Origin: Thiobacillus sp. UBA3361
GTDB taxonomy: Bacteria > Pseudomonadota > Gammaproteobacteria > Burkholderiales > Thiobacillaceae
DNA: 29,200 bases
Direction of reading: 5' to 3'
Assembly: GCA_002360535.1 (NCBI GenBank)
Contig: DEQR01000049.1
Coordinates: 1 to 29,200, forward strand
Positions 1-7,970 of the stretch are shown in pieces (the stretch's first letter is position 1; the number at the start of each line of letters is the position of its first letter). The notes under the pieces were generated by a model. The model saw only the letters and a list, made by a program, of their open reading frames with translations. It was not told where the DNA came from and ran no database searches. The translations under genes were made by a program, and so were the position numbers.

Positions 1-20
1 CTACACTAGCTAGCGGAGAC

Positions 21-49
21 AAAAAACGCGGCCCGTGGGCCGCGTTTTT
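21..49 (-). terminator. Rho-independent terminator of the cytochrome c gene
   Basis: Perfect inverted repeat: a 13-bp arm (positions 22-34) faces its complement at 37-49 around a 2-nt centre. The core is CGCGGCCC/GGGCCGCG and each arm ends in A5/T5. It lies just after the stop of the minus-strand cytochrome gene, and the run of A on the plus strand becomes the U tract of that transcript. The symmetric A and T runs mean it could also stop transcription arriving from the left. Confidence 0.85.
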
Positions 50-71
50 CATCGCGATCCGGATCAGAGGA

Positions 72-356
72 TCACTTGTGGGCCATGATGGCCTTGACGA
101 TGGCGTCCGCGTCGCCCTTGGCTTTGGGCTGGGGCGGCATGGGGATCTTGCCGTACTTGCCCTTGGCGCCCTTCTCGATGGCGGCCTTGATGTCGTCGGC
201 GCTGGCCTTGGCGGCGATGTCCTTCCAAGTGGGGCCCACCTTCTTGGCGGTGGCGTCATGGCAGGTGGTGCACTTCTGATCAGCCAGCACGTCGGCCATG
301 GAGGGAGCGGCAACCAGCAGGGCAGCGGCGGCGATGGCGATGTTCAGCACTTTCAT
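72..356 (-). CDS. Class I cytochrome c (c-551/c-552 type), periplasmic
   Basis: A 94-residue small monoheme electron carrier. Residues 1-21 are a Sec signal peptide (hydrophobic run, then SMA before the cut). The heme-binding motif is CTTCH at 29-33, with H33 as one axial ligand. M73 in the motif IPMPP is the likely second ligand. The mature protein of about 73 residues fits the short c-551/c-552 class that shuttles electrons between membrane complexes and periplasmic reductases or oxidases. An AAGGA ribosome site lies about 10 bases before the ATG (complement of 367-371). The gene stands alone with its own terminator. The exact redox partner cannot be read from the sequence. Confidence 0.93.
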   Translation of the reverse strand: MKVLNIAIAAAALLVAAPSMADVLADQKCTTCHDATAKKVGPTWKDIAAKASADDIKAAIEKGAKGKYGKIPMPPQPKAKGDADAIVKAIMAHK

Positions 357-492
357 CTCTGTATCCTTTCGAGTGAGTCGGAGTTATTGGGTCATTCCCA
401 AGCTGAAATCTATCAGATGCGATTCGATTTCGCGCCGGCAATGTTAACCAAAGTCAAGCAGCATGCGTACTAGGCCCGCTGGTGTTTTGCGG

Positions 493-529
493 CCGAAAAC
501 CCCCTTTCCCCATGAGGGTGTGAAAGGGG
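493..529 (-). terminator. Probable terminator after murI
   Basis: On the minus strand an 8-bp stem (CCCCTTTC at 522-529 against GAAAGGGG at 501-508) with a 13-nt loop is followed by GTTTTC. The T run is short, so it is weaker than the terminator at 21-49. It sits about 35 bases after the murI stop, in the right orientation. Confidence 0.45.
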
Positions 530-562
530 TCCTTGACATTCTGCGGCGAGGTTTTTCGGAAA

Positions 563-1375
563 TCACCATTTGACCACGTGCACGTTGTTCAGGGTCCTGC
601 CCAGGAAACGCTCGCCTATGGTCTGGAAACGCAACGGCACGTCGGTCACCCAAAAGTGGTAGTCGGGCCGCCCGCGCGCCGGATTGTGCAACTGCCGTTC
701 GGCCAGCAGGGCGGCGGCCTGTTCGGCCATCGCCTCGGCGGAATCCACCAGCGTTACCTCCGGGCCGGCAACCTCCTGCAGCAGGGGTTTGAGGAGGGGA
801 TAGTGGGTGCAGCCCAGCACCAGGGTATCCACCCGCTCGGCCAGCACCGGCCTCAGGTAATCCTGCGCTGTGAGGCGGGTGACCGGGTGGTCCAGCCAGC
901 CTTCTTCCACCAGCGGGACGAACAGGGCGCAGGCCTGGGAGTGCAGGCGGACCTCCGGATCGTGCCGGTGGATGGCCAGGGCGTAGGCGTTGCTGTTGAT
1001 GGTGGTGGGCGTGCCGATGACGCCGATGCGCTTGCTACGGGTGGCGGCCAGGGCGCTCGTGGCGCCGGCCTCGATCACGTCCAGCACCGGCGCCGGCGAC
1101 AGGTCGCGCACCACCCCTGCTGCCACGGCGGCCATGGTGTTACAGGCGATGATCAACAATTTCACCCGCTTCTCCAGCAGGAACTCGGCGATCTGGGTGG
1201 TGTAGTGGGAGATGGTCTCCACGGACTTGATGCCGTAGGGCACGCGGGCGGTGTCGCCGAAATAGTGGATGTGCTCGAAGGGCAGGCGCTCCATCAGGGC
1301 GCGAACAACGGTCAGGCCGCCGACGCCGGAGTCGAATACGCCGATGGGGCTGGAGGGATCGAGGTCGTCAATCAT
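563..1375 (-). CDS. murI: Glutamate racemase
   Basis: Interconverts L- and D-glutamate, supplying D-Glu for peptidoglycan. The cofactor-independent two-cysteine mechanism is visible: C78 in IIACNTMAA and C189 in VLGCTHYPLL. The N-terminal signature IGVFDSGVGGLTVV and the PYG motif (about residues 46-48) are also present. I chose the ATG at 1375, giving 270 residues, because the conserved core starts ten residues later; an in-frame ATG at 1411 would add 12 unrelated residues and lie deep inside queG. The start overlaps the queG stop by 8 bp, so the two genes are probably cotranscribed and translationally coupled. Confidence 0.96.
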   Translation of the reverse strand: MIDDLDPSSPIGVFDSGVGGLTVVRALMERLPFEHIHYFGDTARVPYGIKSVETISHYTTQIAEFLLEKRVKLLIIACNTMAAVAAGVVRDLSPAPVLDVIEAGATSALAATRSKRIGVIGTPTTINSNAYALAIHRHDPEVRLHSQACALFVPLVEEGWLDHPVTRLTAQDYLRPVLAERVDTLVLGCTHYPLLKPLLQEVAGPEVTLVDSAEAMAEQAAALLAERQLHNPARGRPDYHFWVTDVPLRFQTIGERFLGRTLNNVHVVKW

Positions 1376-2450
1376 GCGCGGATTGTAGCCTTTGCAAGGC
1401 CCAGGCCACATGCTCGCGGACTAGGGCCGAGGGATGGTCACGGCGGCTGTCCAGGGCGGCGATGACCTCCGACGATGCGGTGGCGTTGCCCAGGGCCACG
1501 GCGATGTTGCGCAGCCAGCGCTCGTGGCCGATGCGACGGATCGCGGAGCCTGCCAGCCGGTCGAGGAATTGCCGTTCAGTCCAGCCAAACAATTCGACCA
1601 GCGTGGCACGGTCCAGGCCGTGCCGGGGGGCGAAATCCGCTTCGCGCGTCAGAGGGGCGTGGCGATTCCAGGGACAGACGAGTTGGCAGTCGTCGCAGCC
1701 GTAGATGCGGTTTCCGAGCAGAGGGCGCAGGGCCTCCGGGATCGGCCCCGCATGTTCGATGGTCAGGTATGAAATGCAGAGCCGTGCGTCCAGCACATAG
1801 GGGGAAAGGATCGCCCGGGTGGGGCAGATGTTCAGGCAGGCCCGGCAGGTGCCGCAGTGGCCGTGTTCCAAATCCGGCTCGGGCAGATCGGCCGGGATGG
1901 GCAGATCGGTCAGCAATTCGCCCAGAAAAAACCAGGAACCCCGCCGGCTGAGCAGCAGGGTGTGCTTTCCGCGCCAGCCCAGGCCCCCGCGACGGGCCAG
2001 TTCCACCTCCATGACCGGGGCACTGTCGGTGCAGGCCCGATGGGCGAACGCCCCCAGTTCCGCCGTCATGCGTACGGCCAGGGCCTGCAATCGCTGCCGC
2101 AGCAGCTTGTGATAGTCGCGGCCCAGCGCGTAGCGGGAGATGGTGGCGCGGGCCGGGTCGGCCAGGTTCTCGCGTGGATCCGCGGCCTCCGGCAGATAGT
2201 CCAGGCGCACGCAGATCACAGACCGGCAACCGGCGAGCAAGCCAACCGGGTTGGCGCGCAACCGGGCATGGCGGGCCATATAATCCATCTCGCCTTGATA
2301 ACCCGCCTCCAGCCATGCCGCGAGCCCCTGGTCGGCCCCGTCCAACTCGGACGGGGCGAAAACCAGTTCGGTGAAGCCCAGCTCCCGGCCCCATTGCCGG
2401 ATGCGGGCCTTGATGTCCAGCCAATCGGAGGTTGTACGCGTCTGATGCAT
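1368..2450 (-). CDS. queG: Epoxyqueuosine reductase
   Basis: Catalyses the last step of queuosine synthesis, reduction of epoxyqueuosine to queuosine in the tRNA wobble position, using cobalamin and two [4Fe-4S] clusters. The 360-residue protein has the family length. The ferredoxin-like cluster motifs are seen as CGTCRACLNICPT and, later, CDDCQLVCPW. Before them lies the conserved segment DSAPVMEVELARRGGLGWRGK. The last about 70 residues look like the HEAT-type repeats of the long QueG form. The ATG lies in the palindrome ATGCAT shared with the divergent tsaE, so both proteins begin Met-His. No good ribosome site precedes it; its promoter must lie inside tsaE. Confidence 0.96.
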   Translation of the reverse strand: MHQTRTTSDWLDIKARIRQWGRELGFTELVFAPSELDGADQGLAAWLEAGYQGEMDYMARHARLRANPVGLLAGCRSVICVRLDYLPEAADPRENLADPARATISRYALGRDYHKLLRQRLQALAVRMTAELGAFAHRACTDSAPVMEVELARRGGLGWRGKHTLLLSRRGSWFFLGELLTDLPIPADLPEPDLEHGHCGTCRACLNICPTRAILSPYVLDARLCISYLTIEHAGPIPEALRPLLGNRIYGCDDCQLVCPWNRHAPLTREADFAPRHGLDRATLVELFGWTERQFLDRLAGSAIRRIGHERWLRNIAVALGNATASSEVIAALDSRRDHPSALVREHVAWALQRLQSAHD

Positions 2451-2924
2451 GACCGGAATGATAGCCGTCGATACGCACTGCCCGACGAGGCCGCCACGCT
2501 GGCCTTGGGTGCCCGTTTGGCGGCGATCCTGGTGCCTGGGCTGACGGTCTGGCTGGTGGGCGACCTGGGTGCCGGCAAGACCACGCTGGCGCGGGGCCTG
2601 TTGCGCGCACTCAACTACACGGGAAGAGTGAAGAGTCCGACCTTCACACTGGTTGAACTTTACGCGCTTTCGAGCTTTAATTTATATCACTTTGATTTGT
2701 ATCGCTTCGCCGACCCTGCGGAGTGGGAGGACGCGGGCTTCCGGGATTACTTCAATCCCCAGTCCGTCTGCCTGGTGGAATGGCCTGAAAAGGCCGCTGG
2801 GTGGCTTCCGGAGCCGGATTTGATCGTCCGGCTGGAATTTGCGGGGGAGGGGCGCACGGTGCGCCTGGAAGCGCCGACGGAGGTAGGCAGACGATGCATC
2901 GGGAATCTCGAAACATCCGTTTGA
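2445..2924 (+). CDS. tsaE: tRNA threonylcarbamoyladenosine biosynthesis ATPase TsaE
   Basis: P-loop ATPase of the TsaB-TsaD-TsaE complex that makes N6-threonylcarbamoyladenosine at position 37 of ANN-decoding tRNAs. The 159-residue protein carries the Walker A motif GDLGAGKTT at about 39-47, then SPTFTLVE, the YHFDLYR segment and CLVEWPEKA. I chose the ATG at 2445, ten residues before the conserved LPDE segment. A GGAGG at 2427-2431 is 13 bases upstream, rather far. It overlaps the divergent queG start by six bases and the amidase start by 31 bases, so it is cotranscribed with the amidase, as in many Beta- and Gammaproteobacteria (in Escherichia coli tsaE precedes amiB). Confidence 0.94.
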   Translation: MHDRNDSRRYALPDEAATLALGARLAAILVPGLTVWLVGDLGAGKTTLARGLLRALNYTGRVKSPTFTLVELYALSSFNLYHFDLYRFADPAEWEDAGFRDYFNPQSVCLVEWPEKAAGWLPEPDLIVRLEFAGEGRTVRLEAPTEVGRRCIGNLETSV

Positions 2925-4141
2925 AGTTGCCGCTGGCCCTGCTGGCGGCTTGTTTCATCCCCAGTCCGGTTCTGGCGGCGGTGGCCGCCCAGGTGCGTGC
3001 CACGCGGCTCTGGCCATCGCCGGAATACAGCCGCATCACCCTGGAACTGAACGAACCGGTACCGCACAGGTACTTCTCCCTGGACGGCCCGGCACGCCTG
3101 GTGCTGGACCTGGAAGGGGTGGAAGCGTCGCAGCTGGCGGGCATCGCCAGCCTGCTCAGCGCCGACGATCCCTACATCGCGGGCCTGCGGGTAGGCAGCC
3201 CGCGCACCGGCGTGGCCCGCCTGGTGGTGGAGTTGAAGACCGATGTGAAGCCCCAGGTCTTCACCCTCAAGCCCATGGGCGACTACGGCCACCGGCTGGT
3301 GCTGGACCTCTACCCCGGCTCCGAGGATGCCATCGAGCGGCAGATGCAGCAGGCCATCCAGCAGGCCGAGCAGCGGTTGCGCGACAAGGACGGGCAGGGC
3401 GCGGGCAACCGCTCCGTAGATGATTACAAGCGCCTGATCACCATCGTCATCGACCCTGGCCACGGTGGCGAGGACCCGGGCGCCATAGGCGCCACCGGCA
3501 CGCGCGAGAAGGATGTCACGCTGGCCATTTCCCACCTGCTCAAGGAGCATCTGGACAAGATCGACAACATGCGGGTGGTGCTGACCCGCGACCGGGACTA
3601 TTTCATTCCCCTCCACGAGCGGGTGAAGAAGGCGCGCGCCCAGCGCGCCGACCTGTTCATGTCCATCCACGCCGATGCCTTCCTGAAGCCCACGGCCCGC
3701 GGCTCTTCGGTGTTCGCCCTGTCCGAGGGGGGGGCCACCTCGGCGGCCGCCAAATGGCTGGCCAGGAAAGAGAATGCGGCCGACCTGATCGGCGGTGTCA
3801 ACCTGGGCGGCAAGGATCCCTACCTGCGCCAGACCCTGCTGGACCTGTCCCAGACCGCCCAGATCGCCGACAGCCTGAAGCTGGGCCGCTATGTGCTGGA
3901 TCAACTGGGCGGCATCAACACCCTGCACAAGGCCCAGGTGGAGCAGGCCGGCTTCGCGGTGCTCAAGGCGCCGGACATCCCTTCCATCCTGGTGGAGACC
4001 GCCTTCATCTCCAACCCGGAAGAGGAGAAGAAGCTCAACGACGCCGTTTACCAGAACAAGATGGCGGCGGCCCTGGTGGACGGCATCAAGACTTACTTCG
4101 ACCAGAACCCGCCCCTGGCCAGGCACCGGCAGCGCTCCTGA
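2894..4141 (+). CDS. N-acetylmuramoyl-L-alanine amidase, AMIN + Amidase_3 (AmiB/AmiC type)
   Basis: Periplasmic zinc hydrolase that cuts the bond between muramic acid and L-alanine to split septal peptidoglycan. The 415-residue protein has a signal peptide (about 1-29, ending SPVLA), an AMIN targeting domain (about 32-140), a linker, and an Amidase_3 catalytic domain (about 180-405). Likely zinc and catalytic residues are H190 (IDPGHGG), E205 (TREKD), H259 (SIHADAF) and E368 (LVETAFISN). Residues about 290-345 fit the regulatory helix that blocks the active site until an EnvC/NlpD-type activator binds. It is the positional counterpart of amiB but has no LysM domain, so AmiC-like is equally fair. 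The start overlaps the end of tsaE. Confidence 0.92.
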   Translation: MHRESRNIRLKLPLALLAACFIPSPVLAAVAAQVRATRLWPSPEYSRITLELNEPVPHRYFSLDGPARLVLDLEGVEASQLAGIASLLSADDPYIAGLRVGSPRTGVARLVVELKTDVKPQVFTLKPMGDYGHRLVLDLYPGSEDAIERQMQQAIQQAEQRLRDKDGQGAGNRSVDDYKRLITIVIDPGHGGEDPGAIGATGTREKDVTLAISHLLKEHLDKIDNMRVVLTRDRDYFIPLHERVKKARAQRADLFMSIHADAFLKPTARGSSVFALSEGGATSAAAKWLARKENAADLIGGVNLGGKDPYLRQTLLDLSQTAQIADSLKLGRYVLDQLGGINTLHKAQVEQAGFAVLKAPDIPSILVETAFISNPEEEKKLNDAVYQNKMAAALVDGIKTYFDQNPPLARHRQRS

Positions 4142-4144
4142 GGC

Positions 4145-4828
4145 CTAGTGCCCCAGGTCAAGCGCGTGCAGCACCCGGGCGCACAGCGCTTCGGGAGTGG
4201 AGGAGATCACTTCCTCGGGAATGTTGAATTTCCGCGTCAGGCGTCTGTGGTCCTCGAATCCGTAGGACACGATAAAGGGATGCAGCCCCGTCGAGACGGC
4301 AGCCAGGTAATCCTTGTGTTCGTCGCCGCAGGCATAGGCACGGGCGGGATTGACGCTGAACCGTTCCCTGACCAGCTTGAACTGCTGGATCTTGTCTTCG
4401 CTGACGGGGATGCGGGCCAGGTAGTCGAATTGCCCGGCGTCGATGCCGTGGCGTGAAAACACCGTCCTGAGGGTCAGCTCCGGCTCGATGGTGACGTTGT
4501 GGGTGACGAGGGCGACGCGTATGCCGGGGGCGTCCAGCAGGGTCTGGATCAGCTCGGCGAGCCCCGGAAAGAGGCGCACCTCATTCCGGTACACCTCGGT
4601 CAGGGTGGACAGCAACTGCTTGCGCTTCTGCTTGCCGAACTGCTTGCGCAGGTTGATGGGGAATTCCTTCAGTCCTCCCAGATACTTGAACAGGGTTCGG
4701 CGTTTCTGGAATCTTTCCAGGTCGCCAATATCCATGCCGTGGTACGAGAAGGTCTGGTCTATGGCACTGAAGGCATCGATGGCCGTGCCGTCCGCATCGA
4801 AGATGACGAGCCGTTCCTTGCTATACAT
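4145..4828 (-). CDS. HAD-superfamily hydrolase (phosphoglycolate-phosphatase-like)
   Basis: The protein has all four HAD motifs: nucleophile D11 and acid/base D13 in FDADGT, a threonine in LVTHN, a lysine in the middle region, and GDEHKDYLAA near the end. Residues between about 15 and 85 form a helical cap of the C1 type. The substrate is unknown; a small phosphate ester is likely from the family. I chose the ATG at 4828, giving 227 residues; a GTG at 4840 would add four, and neither has a clear ribosome site. It converges on the amidase with only three bases between the stops, and diverges from the PDC-sensor gene. Confidence 0.8.
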   Translation of the reverse strand: MYSKERLVIFDADGTAIDAFSAIDQTFSYHGMDIGDLERFQKRRTLFKYLGGLKEFPINLRKQFGKQKRKQLLSTLTEVYRNEVRLFPGLAELIQTLLDAPGIRVALVTHNVTIEPELTLRTVFSRHGIDAGQFDYLARIPVSEDKIQQFKLVRERFSVNPARAYACGDEHKDYLAAVSTGLHPFIVSYGFEDHRRLTRKFNIPEEVISSTPEALCARVLHALDLGH

Positions 4829-4955
4829 GTTGGATGTCACGGGTTGTCATCTTGACGACCTGCCGTATGGTTATCCTTGGGAAACGTATTGTTAATTTAA
4901 TGCCGGCGGTTTTTCTACCTCGGCCGTTGGCTGCCGGGTGGCATGAAGGGATAGC

Positions 4956-5912
4956 ATGGAGCTCAGAAAGTCCTGGAAAGACAGCATCTACCTGCAACGG
5001 GAGGAACTGGCGCGCATGCTGCGCGAGCCCCTGGAACGCCTGGCCGAGCGCTGCGTGCCGGTCTGGGGCGACCGGGAGGGGCTCGATGGCGTACTGCTCG
5101 AGGGTTTTTCGGCCATCCCCTATTGCACCTTCCTCTACTGCCTGGGCATCGACGGGGTGCAGATCAGCGACAACGTCGGCACGGCCGGACTGGTCCCGGA
5201 ACACTTCGGGCGCGACCGTTCTGCCCGCCCCTACATGAAGGAGGCCTTGCCCGTCTGGGGTTTCCTGCTCTCGGATGCCTACATCAGCATGCAGAAACAG
5301 CGGCCTTCCCTCACCGCCCTGCAGATCGTGCGCGGTGGGGATGGCCAGCCCTTGGGCTATCTGGGCGCGGATTTCGACCTGCGCAATCTGCCGGTGACCG
5401 CCGAGCTGTACGAGGAGCCCGGCACCTGGCGCCAAGTCAGGGGCGATCCCGCCATCCGGGGCAGCGTCTTCCAGCAGTGCCGCATCGACAGCACCCTGGA
5501 CCAGAACCTGGAACAGGCCCTGTCCATCCTGGAGGAACTGCTCACCCAGCGGGGGGTGTTCCAATGCGTGATCCACTTCTCCAGCAGCCAGGCCACCATC
5601 TGGACCATCGCCGACCCCTTCCGCTATCGCATCCTGGACCAGGAAGCGCTGAGCGATCCGGACATCTGCCTGGTCTATCCGCCGCGGCCTTATCCGGCCG
5701 ACGCCCTGATCCCCATGCCAGACGTAGCGCGCATCCTGGAGGCCCTGCGCGCGCTGCGCATGGCCGACGAGAACATCTATCTGCGCATGTCGTCCATCAA
5801 CATCTTCAACGGCATGGTCAGCCTGACCTTTTCCTGCGACGGCACGCACTACATGCGCCACGATGAATTCCTGGAGAAGGGGGGGCGCTTCTGGTTCGGC
5901 ACCGGCGCCTGA
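4956..5912 (+). CDS. Soluble PDC (Cache-like) sensor domain protein
   Basis: A 318-residue protein whose first half resembles PDC/Cache ligand-binding domains: GFSAIPYCTFLYC then GVQISDNV (about 50-75), a segment RPYMKEALP, and LSDAYIS, with GYLGADFDL closing the domain near residue 150. The second half (about 180-318) is not recognised. Such domains usually sit outside the membrane, yet no signal peptide or membrane segment is visible, so this copy should be cytoplasmic. It lies 97 bases before a histidine kinase and its regulator in the same direction, and probably feeds them a signal. The ligand is unknown. Four cysteines fall near the PDC core region, including IPYC and FLYC. Confidence 0.72.
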   Translation: MELRKSWKDSIYLQREELARMLREPLERLAERCVPVWGDREGLDGVLLEGFSAIPYCTFLYCLGIDGVQISDNVGTAGLVPEHFGRDRSARPYMKEALPVWGFLLSDAYISMQKQRPSLTALQIVRGGDGQPLGYLGADFDLRNLPVTAELYEEPGTWRQVRGDPAIRGSVFQQCRIDSTLDQNLEQALSILEELLTQRGVFQCVIHFSSSQATIWTIADPFRYRILDQEALSDPDICLVYPPRPYPADALIPMPDVARILEALRALRMADENIYLRMSSINIFNGMVSLTFSCDGTHYMRHDEFLEKGGRFWFGTGA

Positions 5913-6009
5913 AGCACGCTACCTCGTGCTGGTGTTGAGCACGGGCGCGTGCGGCCGCTGCGGATATTTCCAGGCGGCGCATTGCCGGGCGGTGAAGCCT
6001 GTTTGTACC

Positions 6010-7266
6010 ATGCACACTTTCCCCTACGAGCAGAACCCGGTGCTGGAACAACACATCAGTCCCGAGGCGATCGGCCGCGGTGCCCCGGCTGCCGAACCGT
6101 CCGCCGGCGACACCCCCACCGCCGATCGCATCCCCATGGTGGAGGTGCTGGCCGAGATCGCCAGCAGCCTCAGTTCCAACGCCGACGCGGAACAGATGCT
6201 GGGCCGGTTCCTGCAGATCATGGTGCAGCTGGCGAACGCCCGTGCCGGCGCCGTCCGGGTGCTCACCTCTGACGGCGGCCATCTGCGCATGGTCAGCTCC
6301 ATCGGCCTGTCGCCCCAGCTCATCGAGAAGGAACGCTACGTGCCGCTGGAGTGCGGCATCTGCGGCCGCGCCACCCTCAGCCAGGGTACCCAGCAGGACA
6401 GCGTCCTGGCGGTCTGCCAGAAACAGGTACGGCACATCTACTTCGCCCAGAGTTGCAAGCAGGTCTATGCCATCCCCCTGCGCCACAAGGGCCGGGTTCT
6501 GGGGGTCTATAACCTGTTCCTGGACGACGACCAGCCGCTCCAGGACGACATCCGCTACCTGTTCAACTCCATAAGCGAACACCTGGGCATGGTGCTGGAA
6601 AACGCCCGCCTGACGCGGGAGAACATGCGTATCTCCCTGATGAACGAGCGCACCATGCTGGCCAACCAGATCCACGACTCCCTGGCGCAGATACTGGCCT
6701 ATGCCAAGATGCGGCTGACGGTGCTCAACGAGTCCATGGCCGAGGGCAACCAGGACAACGCCAACCGCTATCTGGCCGACGTGGAGGAGGCGGTGGACAT
6801 GGCTTACTCGGAGCTTCGCAACCTCATCACCCAGTTCCGTGACCGCATCGACCCGCGCGGCCTGGTGCCCGCTTTGCAGGAGATGGTGGAGAGCTTCCGC
6901 AGGAAAGCCAACGCCGACGTGGATTTCCTCAACATCGCCCAGGACGTGGTACTCACCCCGGAAGAGGAGGTGCAGGTGTTCCACATCATCCAGGAGGCCC
7001 TGTACAACATCAGCAAACATGCCCGCGCCCGCCATGTGGTGGTGACGCTGGACCTGCACGAGGGCGAATACATCGTCAACGTGGCCGACGACGGCGTCGG
7101 CCTGGTGGGCGGCGTCTCCTCCAGCGTGGGCAAGAGCTTCGGCCTGACCATCATGCGCGAGCGGGCAGAAAGGCTGCACGGCAAGCTGACCATCGAGAGC
7201 CGGCCGGCCGGCGGCACCATCGTGCGCCTCACCTTCCCGGCCCATCAGCCGCAACGGGAAAACTGA
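6010..7266 (+). CDS. Cytoplasmic GAF-domain sensor histidine kinase, NarX/NreB-like
   Basis: A 418-residue protein: variable N-terminus (1-42), GAF domain (about 45-200), HisKA_3 dimerisation domain with phospho-accepting H222 in NQIHDSLAQ, and a HATPase_c domain with NISKHA (N box) and DDGVGL (G1). There is no membrane segment. The GAF domain holds four cysteines, C115, C118, C136 and C149, spaced like a metal or redox site; NarX and NarQ central modules and NreB also carry cysteine clusters, so redox or oxygen/nitrate-linked sensing is a reasonable inference. I chose the ATG at 6010; an upstream in-frame start at 5863 would sit inside the previous gene. It ends two bases before the regulator gene starts. 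Confidence 0.88.
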   Translation: MHTFPYEQNPVLEQHISPEAIGRGAPAAEPSAGDTPTADRIPMVEVLAEIASSLSSNADAEQMLGRFLQIMVQLANARAGAVRVLTSDGGHLRMVSSIGLSPQLIEKERYVPLECGICGRATLSQGTQQDSVLAVCQKQVRHIYFAQSCKQVYAIPLRHKGRVLGVYNLFLDDDQPLQDDIRYLFNSISEHLGMVLENARLTRENMRISLMNERTMLANQIHDSLAQILAYAKMRLTVLNESMAEGNQDNANRYLADVEEAVDMAYSELRNLITQFRDRIDPRGLVPALQEMVESFRRKANADVDFLNIAQDVVLTPEEEVQVFHIIQEALYNISKHARARHVVVTLDLHEGEYIVNVADDGVGLVGGVSSSVGKSFGLTIMRERAERLHGKLTIESRPAGGTIVRLTFPAHQPQREN

Positions 7267-7268
7267 CC

Positions 7269-7934
7269 ATGGACATCACGCGCGTCATCCTGGTGGACGA
7301 CCACACCCTGTTCCGCAAGGGCCTCGCGGAGTTGCTGGAGCGGGAGGGTGCCGTGCGGGTGGTGGCTATGACCGGCAACCCGGAGGAGGTGCGCGACCTG
7401 CTGCGGGAGCATGAGAGCGACCTGCTGATGCTGGACCTGAACATGCCCGGTACCGACGGCATCAGCCTCATGCAGCAGTTGAAGGGCGAGGGGGTACGCC
7501 TGCCCATCCTCATTCTCACCGTCAGCGAGGCCCAGGAGGATCTGGCGCGCGCCCTGCGCTCGGGCGCCAATGGCTACCTGCTCAAGAGCATGGAGCCGGA
7601 CGAGGTGCTGGACGCCATCCTGCGCGCCGTCAAGGGCGAGACTGTCGTGGCCCCGGCGCTGACCGCCAAGCTGGTCAACCTGCTGGAGCAGAAAGACAAC
7701 AGCGCCAGCTCACTCCTCGATACCCTGACCCACCGTGAGCGGGAGATACTCACCCACCTTGCCAAGGGGGAAAGCAACAAGGCCATCGCCCGGCAGCTGG
7801 ACATCAGCTACGACACGGTCAAGCTGCACGTGCGCCATATCCTGGCCAAGCTCAACCTGTCCTCGCGGGTGGAGGCGGCGGTATTCGCGGTGGAGCACAA
7901 GCTCGCGGGCATGGACGCCTCGCGGTCGAAATAG
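7269..7934 (+). CDS. NarL/FixJ-family response regulator
   Basis: A 221-residue DNA-binding partner of the preceding kinase. The receiver domain (1-125) shows the acidic pair D10/D11, phospho-acceptor D56 in MLDLNMPG, the switch threonine in LILTVSE and the lysine in YLLKSMEPDE. The LuxR-type helix-turn-helix is at about 155-212 (LTHREREIL, then SYDTVKLHVRHILAKL). The start lies three bases after the kinase stop, so the two are one operon and most likely a cognate pair. Targets are not visible; no matching binding site was recognised nearby. Confidence 0.93.
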   Translation: MDITRVILVDDHTLFRKGLAELLEREGAVRVVAMTGNPEEVRDLLREHESDLLMLDLNMPGTDGISLMQQLKGEGVRLPILILTVSEAQEDLARALRSGANGYLLKSMEPDEVLDAILRAVKGETVVAPALTAKLVNLLEQKDNSASSLLDTLTHREREILTHLAKGESNKAIARQLDISYDTVKLHVRHILAKLNLSSRVEAAVFAVEHKLAGMDASRSK

Positions 7935-7970
7935 CACCCGCGTTTCAGGCGGCTGTCCGCCGCCGGGCCA

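Noticed and set aside
454..459. TTGACT on the minus strand as a -35 box for the first cytochrome gene
   Set aside because: No acceptable -10 hexamer lies 16-18 bases downstream, so the promoter was not annotated.
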